Shown here piece after piece: positions 1-8,428 of a stretch of 32,229 nucleotides of DNA. Each line of letters starts with the position of its first letter. Within the stretch, counting starts at the first letter, position 1. The DNA lies in assembly GCA_900471815.1 (NCBI GenBank), contig UICE01000015.1, forward strand, positions 1 to 32,229. Direction: 5' to 3'. Source of the stretch: Hyphomicrobiales bacterium (GTDB lineage: Bacteria; Pseudomonadota; Alphaproteobacteria; Rhizobiales; Rhizobiaceae). The position numbers were made by a program, and so were the translations under genes. The notes below the pieces were generated by a model. The model did no database searches and was not told where the DNA came from. It saw only the letters and a list, made by a program, of their open reading frames with translations.

Positions 1-65
1 GCCCACACGGATGTGGTCAGCCCCAGCGCAAGCGTTGCGGTTAACAATATTGTTTTGATACCCAT
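1..65 (-). CDS. N-terminus of a secreted protein (partial, runs off the left edge)
   Basis: Reading leftward from an ATG at 65-63 gives 22 residues, MGIKTILLTATLALGLTTSV followed by W and A. This is a textbook Sec signal peptide: one Lys near the start, a hydrophobic core of about 14 residues, then small residues near a cleavage site. A purine-rich CGGAGA lies about six bases before the ATG on the same strand. The mature protein lies outside the window, so its function cannot be told. A periplasmic binding protein or other exported enzyme is typical of such starts. It diverges from the P450 gene at 665 across about 600 bases. Confidence 0.6.
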   Translation of the reverse strand, partial: MGIKTILLTATLALGLTTSVW

Positions 66-664
66 TATTTTCTCCGTGATGCCGGCATTTTGCCCTGCAG
101 GTTTGGATCGACTTTTCCCTTGTGTACGTATGCGACGACAAGAGGAGCTCGTTTACTTTTGGATTATGGTGATTTCGTCAACTGGTGCCGGGCAACTCTT
201 TCATGACTCGCTACATCTGTAGCGCGATTTTCGTAAGGTGGTGCTTTTACCATCCCGAGGCTTATCGCTGCATGATCATGCCGCCTGCGGCCTCGCAGTC
301 GCGTCGATATCGTATGCTGGCATACTGCGATGGCCCCTCGACTTTATCCACTAGTTGGCAACGTCCAAACATTTGGCGAAGATGCTATTTCGCTCGCTCT
401 ACGATGTTGAACTGAACGATAACGATCAAGAACGTCCCTTAAGCAATAACAGCGAGCGCAACAGGTGTTTTTCGATGCCGCAGGCATCTCGAACTATCGG
501 CAAAACATTCCGTAATTGAAGAATAAGGCGGGCTGCTACGAATGTTCCGCTGCGATCGCTTTCCTTCCGACTATTCAATGACATTTGTAACTAAAAAATA
601 TGATATATACGATAATTATAGTATAAATGATAATAAACTTGTCGGGTCTTAGAAAGGTGTAGCA
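66..664. other. Divergent intergenic region upstream of P450-1
   Basis: About 600 bases separate the leftward secreted-protein gene from the first P450. Short open frames exist on the plus strand (13-222 and 185-415), but they have no ribosome site or family character, and the first one is antisense to the signal peptide. An open stretch at about 370-519 gives a peptide with a run like ERPLSNN that vaguely recalls a transposase remnant, too weak to name. The last 80 bases are very AT-rich and carry the vir-box-like site at 579-591. I see no other feature. Confidence 0.5.
579..591 (+). promoter_or_regulatory. Vir-box-like VirG site upstream of P450-1
   Basis: TGACATTTGTAAC matches TTDCAWTTGHAAY at 12 of 13 positions. 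It lies 74 bases upstream of the GTG start of the P450 gene in an AT-rich segment, a normal position for a VirG operator that activates transcription. Vir boxes are the binding sites of VirG in Agrobacterium, and a VirG homologue is encoded at 6141. Confidence 0.6.
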
Positions 665-1882
665 GTGCAACTTCGTAATAAGCGGGTCACAGCGGTAAAT
701 GAGCTTCCCATCTTAAAGATTACTGAAATCGAGGCAGACCCTCATGCAGTATTGGGTCGCCACCGCCAAAACTATGCTCTCGTAATGCATGAGGCAGGGG
801 GATACATGGTGCTTCGTCACTCCGATGTCACTCGGCTCAGCAATGACCCTCGCTTGAGGGCTACGGAAACCGCGATTCCGAAAGCAAGAGAAGTAATTAT
901 TGGGCCCCTTTATGATATATTTGATCGAGGTATGTTGACTGCAAATGACGCCGTGCACCTTCGTAGGCGCTTGCCGTTATCGCGAGCCATTGCTCAGCAG
1001 ATGATCGGAGAATGGAGAGGCCATGTCAGGCGGATTGCAGAAGACCTCATCCGGGGTTTTTATGCTGATGGACAAGCGGAATTTGTTTCTCAGTATGCGT
1101 CGGAAATTCCAGTTTTGGCGCTAGCAGCGCTTCTAGGTATTCCTCAAGACGATATCCCGGCTTTCAAACGTCACGTTAAAAATATTGGTACATTTTTCGA
1201 CCCAGAGGCGACAAATGACAGTGCTTTGGAGTGCGCCGTTTCCGCAGGCGAACTGCGAGACTATTTAGCGAGTATATTAAGTGCGCAAGGCGACACTAAA
1301 CAACACTTCCTGAACGCTTTTAGAAATGCTGCGCAAGACGCAGGTTTGTCAGTTCACGAAGAGGTTTTTCAAATTATTCAAATGATCATTGGAGGAACTG
1401 AATCAGTCCGAGCGGGTATCGTAGCACAAACTATGTTGCTGCTATTGCACCGGGCTCAATGGAAGGCGGTTTGTAATGATTTACGTCTGGTGCCAATGGC
1501 TGTGACAGAGGCAATGCGTTATGAACCGGGAATTGCCGGACTGGTGAGGGTCGCAACAGATGACATTAGTATTAACGAGACGACAATTCCGGCGGGACAA
1601 TTGGTCATACTCTCAACAATGTCCGCTATGCGCGATGAAAGAATATATCAACATGCTGACGTTTTCGATATTTACCGAACCGACACGTCGCCAGAACATC
1701 TCGTCTTTGGTAGCGGTCCACATCGGTGTGTCGCCGAAAACCTAGCCAAGGCCGAACTGGAGGAGAGCTTGGCGGTGTTGGCAACGCTTTTGCCTAGCTT
1801 AAGGTTGGAAGAGGTTCCCAAGTTTAGTGGACATGTCTTTACCCGTAAAGCGAGTTCGATGTGTGTTTCATGGTCGATCTAA
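665..1882 (+). CDS. Cytochrome P450 (P450-1)
   Basis: 405 residues, the normal size of a soluble bacterial class I P450 fed by ferredoxin and a reductase, neither of which is nearby. The ExxR motif of the K helix is seen as EAMR. The haem loop is FGSGPHRC with the ligand at Cys355. The I-helix oxygen-activation motif reads GGTES, with Ser where Thr is common, and the residue two after the haem Cys is Ala instead of the usual Gly. It starts at GTG with AGAAAGG upstream. It is a clear paralogue of the P450 at 20307: same length, haem Cys at the same residue, and a shared ADPH block near the N-terminus. In Ti plasmids, P450s (VirH1/VirH2) belong to the VirG regulon, and VirH2 O-demethylates phenolics. 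A similar role here is inferred from the vir box and is not shown by the sequence itself. Confidence 0.93.
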   Translation: MQLRNKRVTAVNELPILKITEIEADPHAVLGRHRQNYALVMHEAGGYMVLRHSDVTRLSNDPRLRATETAIPKAREVIIGPLYDIFDRGMLTANDAVHLRRRLPLSRAIAQQMIGEWRGHVRRIAEDLIRGFYADGQAEFVSQYASEIPVLALAALLGIPQDDIPAFKRHVKNIGTFFDPEATNDSALECAVSAGELRDYLASILSAQGDTKQHFLNAFRNAAQDAGLSVHEEVFQIIQMIIGGTESVRAGIVAQTMLLLLHRAQWKAVCNDLRLVPMAVTEAMRYEPGIAGLVRVATDDISINETTIPAGQLVILSTMSAMRDERIYQHADVFDIYRTDTSPEHLVFGSGPHRCVAENLAKAELEESLAVLATLLPSLRLEEVPKFSGHVFTRKASSMCVSWSI

Positions 1883-1988
1883 CCGAAATCGAAGGAGCCG
1901 ATATACTCCAAATTTCAGGTTTTCCCACAGGCGAGCCATAGTTGTTGTAACTTTAGCTTAAGTAATCTTTCCGCTCCAGAATATTTAA

Positions 1989-2001
1989 CTACAGTTGTAA
2001 C
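1989..2001 (+). promoter_or_regulatory. Weak vir-box-like site upstream of the AidH-like gene
   Basis: CTACAGTTGTAAC matches the vir-box consensus at 11 of 13 positions, 118 bases before the ATG at 2119. A second TTGTAAC half-site lies about 50 bases further upstream (1939-1951, 9 of 13). At 11 of 13, chance hits are expected in a window this long, so it gains weight only from its position and from the stronger sites elsewhere. Confidence 0.35.
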
Positions 2002-2118
2002 TCAATATGTCGCGCGACAACCTGTCGGAAAATACCATAATCCCCTACGCTACGGTGGTCACATGGAACCCATTCGCAAATTAATTATCTCGTGCATAGC
2101 ATAAGTAGGAGTTAACCC

Positions 2119-2973
2119 ATGGTTGAAACGATCTTTCAAAACGTCGAGACTTCCCATGGATTCATCGCCACCGAAATGACCCGCGGCAATGGTCATGATG
2201 TAGTATTCATTCACGGGAACTCCTCTTCTCGCGAGGTTTTTCATAAACAGTTTCATTCCGATCTGTTTAAAAGCTACCGCTTGATCAGCTTTGACTTGCC
2301 CGGTCATGGAGCTTCTGGCGATGCAGTTAAAAAAACCTCTACGTATCCCCTGCCTGGTCTCGCAGATGCAACCCTGGAACTGTTTGAAAGATTGAATGTT
2401 AGGACGCCAGTGTTGGTAGGCTGGTCCTTGGGGGGGCACATCGCAATGGAGTTAATGTCCCGTAAAGTGCCACTGTCAGGGATATTCATAACGGGATCAC
2501 CTCCCGTTGGAGCTGTTATATCGGAGGGATTTCGGGGGAATCTGTTGAGCGGCTTAGCGAGCAAGGGTCAATTTGTCGAACAAGAGGTAAGCCAATTCGC
2601 AAAAAAAGTTTTCGGAAACGAACCCTCTTGGGAAGATGTGATTAGAAGGACAGATCCCGAATTTCGCAGCATTCTTTTTTCCGCGGAGCGAAGAGGGGAA
2701 AAAAGCGATCAAAGGGCCGTTGTAGGTTCAACTAGCATTCCAACAGCCATGGTGAATGGAGCTGATGATCCAATCGTCAATTTAGACTACATCGACCAAG
2801 TGCCCTATGGTAATCTCTGGAAGAAGATGTGTCTTCGAGTCGCTCGTTCAGAACATGCACCATTTCTGCAAAATCCTACAGCATACAATGCACTGTTAGC
2901 CGAGTTTCTAGCCGACGTGTTTCCAAATGCATTGCAAGGAAGCAATAGAGTGCTCCCTGCAAAGGCCGGTTAG
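2119..2973 (+). CDS. AidH-like alpha/beta hydrolase, probable N-acyl-homoserine lactonase
   Basis: 284-residue alpha/beta hydrolase without a signal peptide. The oxyanion-hole segment is HGNSSS (32-37), the nucleophile elbow is GWSLGGH with Ser103, the acid is in NGADDP (Asp217) and the base in SEHAPF (His246). These blocks, the ETSHG start, the ITGSPPV stretch and the overall length recall AidH from Ochrobactrum, an AHL lactonase with a Ser102/Glu219/His248 triad. Here Asp stands where AidH has Glu. The likely reaction is opening the lactone of quorum-sensing acyl-homoserine lactones. A different ester or lactone substrate, including a plant compound, remains possible. The ATG follows TAGGAG. 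The gene lies 236 bases after P450-1 on the same strand, with a weak vir box between them. The family identification rests on remembered AidH sequence and has not been searched. Confidence 0.75.
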   Translation: MVETIFQNVETSHGFIATEMTRGNGHDVVFIHGNSSSREVFHKQFHSDLFKSYRLISFDLPGHGASGDAVKKTSTYPLPGLADATLELFERLNVRTPVLVGWSLGGHIAMELMSRKVPLSGIFITGSPPVGAVISEGFRGNLLSGLASKGQFVEQEVSQFAKKVFGNEPSWEDVIRRTDPEFRSILFSAERRGEKSDQRAVVGSTSIPTAMVNGADDPIVNLDYIDQVPYGNLWKKMCLRVARSEHAPFLQNPTAYNALLAEFLADVFPNALQGSNRVLPAKAG

Positions 2974-3073
2974 ACGCGTTGCGATCTTTCCTTCTCGACG
3001 TTCGTTGAGACCTAGTCCCCTCGTATAGCTGGGGAGCGTGGAAGCGAGCAGGGTCGCTCTTCGCCGGGCCTGA

Positions 3074-3241
3074 ATGGCGCAACTCGAGGTTGGTGATGCA
3101 GATATAACCTCTATACGGGGACTCGCAGTCGTTTTGGGCACGAGTTCAACAACTCGGCTTGGCGGTCTAAACCGAGTTGCGCGTGACGTCACCGAGCACA
3201 AGGCATCTGAAGGGGTTCGACTAGCCACGTGGTTCTCGTGA
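3074..3241 (+). pseudogene. Possible remnant of a PAS-type sensor domain
   Basis: A 55-codon open stretch starting at ATG 3074 ends with VARDVTEHKASE followed by VRLATW. This resembles the end of PAS domains in bacterial sensor kinases, where an ARDITE-type strand leads into the linker helix. No upstream PAS core is readable in any frame, so if the resemblance is real this is a decayed fragment. There is no good ribosome site. It may equally be chance. Confidence 0.2.
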
Positions 3242-3473
3242 TCGAGCGCAAGATATTTTCTATGACACAGCAGTTCATTTCGGAGAGGGCAACCTTACTA
3301 CGCAACCCACAGGTTATTGGCCGAGCGATTGTCGCAGGAGTGTCAAATTAAAAGGGCGCCCACCGTGAGATTTCAGCTTTCTGACGGGATCATCGCCTGC
3401 AATACAAGCAGTCATTAGGATCCAGCAGACATAGCAGGTACGAGAATTGGCGGCCCTCACACCCATTTCAATA

Positions 3474-3536
3474 TTACAAGTATAAATATTCATTACATAT
3501 GTATTATATATGACATTACTATAAAATACAAATGTG
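3474..3536 (+). promoter_or_regulatory. AT-rich promoter region with imperfect vir-box matches before the EamA gene
   Basis: The best site, TTACATATGTATT (3493-3505), matches the vir-box consensus at 11 of 13. Two flanking 10-of-13 matches lie at 3474-3486 (plus strand) and around 3524-3536 (minus strand). The segment is so AT-rich that such matches are cheap. Regulation of the transporter by VirG is therefore only a possibility. Confidence 0.25.
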
Positions 3537-3633
3537 CTTTCATATGAAATTAGCAAAAAACCTTACTCATATTCCGATCGTCTCGAATATGCCTACAGGT
3601 ATCTGTATTTATAGCACCAAAAAGGGCTGCCTT

Positions 3634-4572
3634 ATGGTAAAAAGTTCCTCTCTGCAAATGCAGGGCCTCTCTGCAATGACCTTAGCTATGGTATTTTTGC
3701 CCCTGATGGACGCAATCGCCAAGTGGCTATCGGTGGTCGACAAACTCCCTCCTGCAACAATCACTCTTTTTAGATTCGCTGTCCCGACAATTCTTACCGT
3801 CCTGATCATTATGTTAATTACAAAACCCAGGCCCTTTCACTCTGCAAACGTTTATGGAAATCTTTGTAGAGGGGTGCTCTTGGGAATCGCGAGTCTGTGC
3901 TTCCACGTCGCCCTCAAATATATGCCTCTGGCAGATGCGACGGCGATCTTCTTTGCCGAGCCGCTGATTTTGACGCTTTTGTCAGCCATTGCCTTAAAAG
4001 AACAAGTAGGGTGGTATCGTTGGAGTGCTGTTGCAATCGGTTTTACCGGTACTTTGATTGTTATTCAGCCCACGTGGAGTTCGTTCGGCTGGGTATCGCT
4101 GCTTCCACTTGCGTCAGCCGCTCTATTTGCGGCTTACTTGAGCTTGAATCGTTACTATGGAACAAAAGATACGCAGTTGATAATGCAATTGTATGCTGGG
4201 TTGGGGGGAACGATTACCGTTCTGCTGGCAATGATTCCCTCCGCATTTCTGGACCTAGATGATATGGCATTTTCCCTTCCTGACAGAGCGATCTCGTGGT
4301 TCTGGCTGCTGACAATTGGGGGGCTGGCAATGATCGGGCATCTATTAATCATACAAGCTTCGGCGCTTGCACCCGCATCTTTAATAGCGCCATTTCAATA
4401 TTTGGAGATTGTTATGGCGGTTTTTATTGGGCTTTTGATCTTCAACGATTTTCCATCGATCTCTAAGTGGACGGGAATCACCGTCATCGTTGGGGCAAGC
4501 GCGACTCTGATTTGGGGTGAAGGGAGAAGCAGCGTTAAGAGTAAACGCTCATTCGAAAACGACAACAGGTGA
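3634..4572 (+). CDS. EamA-family (DMT superfamily) transporter
   Basis: 312 residues if started at ATG 3634, which has AAAGGG eight bases upstream. The frame is open from 3532, but the extra 34 residues are not membrane-like and have no better ribosome site. About ten hydrophobic segments fall into two EamA repeats. The first has the typical MVFLPLMDAIAKWL opening and a PLADATAIFFAEPLIL block, and the second ends near the FNDFPS turn. Family members export metabolites, amino acids or sugars across the inner membrane. The substrate cannot be read here. It is co-oriented with P450-1 and the AidH-like gene but separated by 660 bases, so it is probably its own unit. Export of a product or toxic aromatic would suit the neighbourhood. 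Confidence 0.9.
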   Translation: MVKSSSLQMQGLSAMTLAMVFLPLMDAIAKWLSVVDKLPPATITLFRFAVPTILTVLIIMLITKPRPFHSANVYGNLCRGVLLGIASLCFHVALKYMPLADATAIFFAEPLILTLLSAIALKEQVGWYRWSAVAIGFTGTLIVIQPTWSSFGWVSLLPLASAALFAAYLSLNRYYGTKDTQLIMQLYAGLGGTITVLLAMIPSAFLDLDDMAFSLPDRAISWFWLLTIGGLAMIGHLLIIQASALAPASLIAPFQYLEIVMAVFIGLLIFNDFPSISKWTGITVIVGASATLIWGEGRSSVKSKRSFENDNR

Positions 4573-5210
4573 AGATCTCCAACATGTGGAGGTGAGAGTA
4601 CAGGCCGAGCTGATGTTGAAAGAGGCCCTCGCAGGAATTACGTGGTGTTATCTCAACGCTTGCTGCCGAGAAAGTTATGGCGTTGCACAGGGTCTGTATT
4701 GCGTTGGGCGACCGCACCAAGCGAGACCGGCAGCGTTACCGCGTGACGAGAACGAATTGTTCCTGAAGCGCCAAACGTGGGCTTTGTCGACCGATATCAG
4801 GTGGATCGTGTAGAAGGCAGCGGGCAATTCTGACTGTAATATTCCGGACGACTTTAATCCCAAGGGCCTCGACATAGATTTTTGCAACCTGCTAAACGGA
4901 CTCATATGCAGCTTGGCCCAGATTATCGAGTGGCTCAGCAAACCATCCACCAACAGCGTGGACATGGTCTTGATGTATCAGTGCCATACTGAGGAAATGT
5001 AATACTACCAAAAGGTGTAATCGGGAATATTCATCTTTCACTCCGTCTCATCAACATTAAATTTCCGCTTCCTTGAAAGAGAGACAGCTACTATTTCAAT
5101 CGAAACTATTTCATCAGCTCTCTAACAATCTAGACATTCGAATCATCGATTGAACGGACTGGTGAAGCTCCAGCCATACTGTCGAGCTTTGGAAACTCGT
5201 AAATCGAACC
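4573..5210. other. Intergenic stretch, no recognisable gene
   Basis: About 640 bases between the transporter and the broken cytochrome c gene. Open frames on both strands (for example 4517-4813 plus and 4675-4965 minus) overlap each other and have mixed, low-complexity composition without family motifs. Decayed coding sequence is possible. I cannot identify any promoter, repeat or RNA gene in it. Confidence 0.4.
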
Positions 5211-5773
5211 GTGGGTAAACTCGAAATGGGAACTCGACCTTGGTCAATAAACACAGCAAAAAGATTGGGTACGGCAGCTATTTTGTTAGCAGCAATCTGC
5301 CTGGCTCCATCAAGTGGAAGGACGCAGTCTGGCAATAATATGGTAGCTCGTGGCGCTTACTTATCCCTGCTAGGTAATTGTGAGCATTGTCACACTCCTG
5401 GCCATTTTTAGGGAAACGTGATGACAGCAAGAAACTCGGCGGATCGGATGTTGGGTTTACCATTCCTGGGATGGGAACAGTAGTCGGACCCAATATCACT
5501 CCGGATAAAGCAACAGGTATCGGCACATGGACACGCTCTGAGATTGTTACAGCGCTGACCACTGGCGTGCGCCCAGACGGTCGGATTCTTTCGCCTGTGA
5601 TGCCTTGGCAGGATCTCGCAAAGCTAGATGAACGGGATGTCTTGGCACTCGCTATATACTTACAGTCAATACAGCCGGTCGTGAACCGCACACCTGGTCC
5701 CTTCGGACTAGGCGAGCCGCTCTCTGTTTTCTCCCTGCGTTTGATGCCGCCCAGTGTGGGAAGGCAGCGCTGA
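5211..5773 (+). pseudogene. Frameshifted cytochrome c family protein
   Basis: The first frame (5211-5411) encodes a signal peptide (TAAILLAAICLA) followed by LSLLGNCEHCHTPG, with the CxxCH haem-binding motif. It then hits TAG just after the haem site. The continuation is found one frame over from about 5387: WPFLGKR, KLGGSDVGF, PGMGTVVGPNITPDK, TGVRPDGRILSPVMPW, AIYLQSIQPVVNRTPGPFG. Together the two frames give an ordinary periplasmic mono-haem cytochrome c of the kind that serves alcohol or aldehyde dehydrogenases. The break lies between about 5386 and 5410. The C-terminus also ends early and differs from the usual form. It is either a pseudogene or a single-base sequencing error. No partner dehydrogenase is adjacent, which favours decay. 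Confidence 0.75.
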
Positions 5774-5947
5774 CACTTTAACTGGTTTATCTACGAGATG
5801 GCTGCCCCCGGTTAGCACTAATATCGATTTGAATGCGTGCTCAAGGCAATATGCCATTGGCGCCAGCTGGGCGAGAAATGATGTATATTATTCAATGATT
5901 TACGGCACATCTGTGTCGGCCATGCGTAGCATTTAAGTATTGGCGTT

Positions 5948-5981
5948 TTTCAATTGTAGCGAGAATCTGAGAATTTGAAAC
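5948..5981 (+). promoter_or_regulatory. Tandem vir-box-like sites upstream of virG
   Basis: TTTCAATTGTAGC (5948-5960) matches the vir-box consensus at 12 of 13. GAGAATTTGAAAC (5969-5981) matches at 10 of 13. Their starts are exactly 21 bases apart, two helical turns, the arrangement expected for cooperative VirG dimers. They lie 160-193 bases before the virG ATG and suggest autoregulation, as known for virG in Agrobacterium. Confidence 0.55.
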
Positions 5982-6140
5982 GATATTGAAGTCTACAAGA
6001 AGCGTATGCATGCCGCAGCACGCGACGACTGAGATGCCACTTATCTGTCGCTGAAACCAGCCTCTGAAGAGAAAGATAATAATGGTAATTGTCCTATCGT
6101 CTCGCACTCCGATCGTCGCTAGCTGTCTTGGAGCTGAAAT

Positions 6141-6863
6141 ATGAAACATCTTCTCGTGGTTGACGATGACACCAAGCTTCGCAGTCTCTTGATCGATTAC
6201 TTGTCCCAGCACGCATTTCGAGTAACAGGTGTCAAAGACAGCCATCAGCTACGACAGGTTCTTGCAACTGACCCGGCTGATCTCGTGATTGTCGATTTGA
6301 ATTTAGGTCATGAGGATGGACTAGAAATCGTGCGGACTTTGTCCGGCAAGTCGGACGCGCCGATCATTATTATAAGTGGAGACAGACAAGAGGAGACGGA
6401 TAAAGTTGTAGGATTGGAACTAGGAGCATCCGACTATGTAACTAAACCCTTTGGATTGCGGGAGTTTCTTGCTCGCGTAAGGGTCGCCTTAAGAGTGCAG
6501 CCGCTTTCGCCAGAACGGAAAGACCGAAAAATTTATTCCTTCAAGGGATGGGTGCTGAACGTGAAAAATAGGCGACTTACTTATAATGGAAATAATGAGG
6601 TCAAACTGACGGTCAGCGAATTCAATCTTCTTACAGCATTTCTTCGGTCCCCTCGGCAGGTTCTATCACGCGAGCAACTACTGTCGGCAAGTCGTGTCCA
6701 TAACGAAGAAATATTCGACCGAAGCATTGATGTTCTCATTCTTCGGCTCAGACGGAAGCTGGAGGCCGACCCTTCAAACCCTAAGCTAATTCTAACCGAA
6801 CGAGGGATTGGCTACTTCTTTGATACCGAAGTTGAGGTCGACGAGCGAAAGCGAGCGAAATGA
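6141..6863 (+). CDS. virG: VirG-type response regulator
   Basis: 240-residue OmpR-family regulator. The receiver domain (1-115) is complete: acidic triad DDD at 8-10, phosphoacceptor Asp52 in IVDLNLG, Ser79, and the conserved Lys102 in VTKPFG. Agrobacterium VirG uses the same numbering (Asp52, Lys102). The C-terminal winged helix carries the VirG-like block FDRSIDVLILRLRRKLE with an LSREQLL stretch before it. Phosphorylated VirG binds vir boxes and activates transcription. The partner kinase is presumably VirA, encoded at 11788-14322. Asn54 is the wild-type residue at the position where an N54D change makes Agrobacterium VirG constitutive. Tandem vir boxes lie upstream. Downstream is a possible 61-codon frame, then an inverted repeat and the convergent cfa gene. 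Confidence 0.93.
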   Translation: MKHLLVVDDDTKLRSLLIDYLSQHAFRVTGVKDSHQLRQVLATDPADLVIVDLNLGHEDGLEIVRTLSGKSDAPIIIISGDRQEETDKVVGLELGASDYVTKPFGLREFLARVRVALRVQPLSPERKDRKIYSFKGWVLNVKNRRLTYNGNNEVKLTVSEFNLLTAFLRSPRQVLSREQLLSASRVHNEEIFDRSIDVLILRLRRKLEADPSNPKLILTERGIGYFFDTEVEVDERKRAK

Positions 6864-6885
6864 TCGAGTCAAGAAGGCTCATGGT

Positions 6886-7071
6886 ATGGTTTGGAAAAGT
6901 TTATCAGAACTTCTCCGAAATCAAATATTGTGCGGCGGCGTTATCGCCACACAAAACGCGTTCGATCATAACTACGTTGAACATCACCACACATTCAATG
7001 AAATCAAAAGTGCCGGGAAACTTATAGAAGCATGCCGTGTCAAAATACGTGCCCCTTCACGAACAATCTAG
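6886..7071 (+). CDS. Possible small protein after virG (doubtful)
   Basis: 61 codons from ATG 6886, 22 bases after the virG stop, with AAGG about eight bases upstream. The peptide (MVWKSLSELLRNQILCGG at its start, a His-rich middle, a basic end) resembles no family I know. An alternative ATG at 6881 opens a different frame of similar length, which weakens the case. It could be a short gene co-transcribed with virG or simply trailing non-coding DNA. Confidence 0.2.
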   Translation: MVWKSLSELLRNQILCGGVIATQNAFDHNYVEHHHTFNEIKSAGKLIEACRVKIRAPSRTI

Positions 7072-7102
7072 CTATTGAATAGGGCGCTGATACGCAGTTG
7101 GG

Positions 7103-7127
7103 ACGCTAGCTAACAGTTAGCTAGCGT
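7103..7127. terminator. Perfect inverted repeat between convergent virG and cfa
   Basis: Arms ACGCTAGCTAAC and GTTAGCTAGCGT form a perfect 12-base inverted repeat around a single A. As RNA this folds to an 11-base-pair stem with a CAG loop on either strand. It sits between the 3' ends of virG and cfa, where a bidirectional terminator is expected, but there is no T-run. A protein-binding palindrome is the alternative. Confidence 0.45.
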
Positions 7128-7207
7128 ATCTCAGGATTAAGACACTCTCCAACACCGCTTCGGGATTTGGCAATGTTGCTGCTCGATCCTCACAAGGCCA
7201 GAGGATG

Positions 7208-8374
7208 CTATTCTGGTCGATAATAGCCACCCTCGACACCTGCTGGCGAAAGAACAATCTGCCACAACTGGGTTTCTCGGGAACGAAAGCAGCCCGCCAT
7301 TGCTAATAGATAATACTTCCACATTCGATAAAACTGTTCGCCATACTCTTCACGAAACTGCGGCCAGGATATTTCGAAGTTTTTGTGCCAAGCCATTAGA
7401 GTGAGATCATAGTCGGCTCCGAAATTGTGAAGGTCCTCTATAATAAAATGGTTGCTCGCGCTGTTGGATATCTGATCCAAACTTGGCAATTCTCCGTTTG
7501 GAAAAATATACCTGTCAATCCATGGATCTGGGGCGAATTTTCGGCGCTTCCTCCCAATGGTGTGGAGTAGAAAAAGCCCATCGTCTAACAAGCTCCGACG
7601 CGCAACCTGAAAAAACGAATTGAAGTTCTTATGGCCGACATGTTCAAACATGCCGATCGAACAAACTCTATCGAATCGTTCATCACTCTTTCTATTAAAC
7701 GCGCGGTAATCAGACACCCTGATCTCGACTGGCAATCTCCTCACACGATCTGCAGCAAAGCTTGCTTGCTCTGTCGAATTTGTAATTCCTACGCAACTTA
7801 CGCCATAATTTTCAGCGGCATATTTTGCAAAGCTACCCCAGCCGCATCCAATGTCCAATACTTTCATCCCGCGTTTAAGATTGAGCTTTCTGCAAACTAG
7901 GTCTAATTTCGCAAGTTGGGCCTCTTCCAAGTTTTGGGCTTCTTTCCAATACCCACAAGTATAAGTCATACTAGAGTCGAGCATCGAGCTAAAAAAATCA
8001 TTGCCGATATTATAGTGTGATTTTGCGACCCGAACTGCACGTCTCTTGTTTTGCAGATTACAGATTCGTGAAATTGTCCCGAGAATAACCTCATGTATAT
8101 TTAGCTTGTTAGCCAAATCCGCTCGAAAAACCCGATCAAAGAATTGGTCGAGAGCTTCGCACTCCCACCAGCCGTCTACATAACTTTCGCCCAGCCCTAG
8201 ACTTCCTTCTCTCATAGCCCGGTCAAGCGTGCGAACATCTTTGATCTGGACATCCCAGGAATTTCGTCCATTTAGCGTAATACCGGCATATGCAAGAACT
8301 TTTTTCGCTGTTTTTACCAGCTTTGGCCGCTCACTCAGGACTGCACCTCGGTTTTTTAGTGACTCTACTGACAT
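7208..8374 (-). CDS. cfa: Cyclopropane-fatty-acyl-phospholipid synthase
   Basis: 388 residues from the ATG at 8374 (MSVESLKNRG), chosen because GAGG lies seven bases before it. The frame also opens at 8401 without a ribosome site. The enzyme uses S-adenosylmethionine to add a methylene bridge across double bonds of membrane phospholipid acyl chains. Visible family blocks are YTCGYW, the SAM-binding VLDIGCGWGSFAKY, the GMFEHVG motif and the YIFPNGELPSL region, with an N-terminal lipid-binding part. Length fits the E. coli Cfa class. It is convergent with virG and has a 12-of-13 vir-box match upstream, so it may be induced with the VirG regulon. It may be one of several cfa copies, as rhizobia often carry more than one. 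Confidence 0.93.
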   Translation of the reverse strand: MSVESLKNRGAVLSERPKLVKTAKKVLAYAGITLNGRNSWDVQIKDVRTLDRAMREGSLGLGESYVDGWWECEALDQFFDRVFRADLANKLNIHEVILGTISRICNLQNKRRAVRVAKSHYNIGNDFFSSMLDSSMTYTCGYWKEAQNLEEAQLAKLDLVCRKLNLKRGMKVLDIGCGWGSFAKYAAENYGVSCVGITNSTEQASFAADRVRRLPVEIRVSDYRAFNRKSDERFDRVCSIGMFEHVGHKNFNSFFQVARRSLLDDGLFLLHTIGRKRRKFAPDPWIDRYIFPNGELPSLDQISNSASNHFIIEDLHNFGADYDLTLMAWHKNFEISWPQFREEYGEQFYRMWKYYLLAMAGCFRSRETQLWQIVLSPAGVEGGYYRPE

Positions 8375-8428
8375 GCTTACCTCACTATAGTTAAAGGCCA
8401 TGTCGTGAAGGTGCGAGGATACGAGCGT

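Larger units (their letters stand above)
2974..3633. other. Intergenic stretch between the AidH-like and EamA genes
   Basis: About 660 bases without a convincing intact gene. It holds a short possible PAS-domain remnant (3074-3241) and, from about 3470, a very AT-rich promoter-like segment with several imperfect vir-box matches before the EamA start. Open frames on the minus strand here are rich in Arg and Ser and resemble no family. Confidence 0.4.

Noticed and set aside
13-415. Two short plus-strand frames at the left edge
   Set aside because: The first is antisense to a better-supported signal peptide, and both lack a ribosome site and family motifs.
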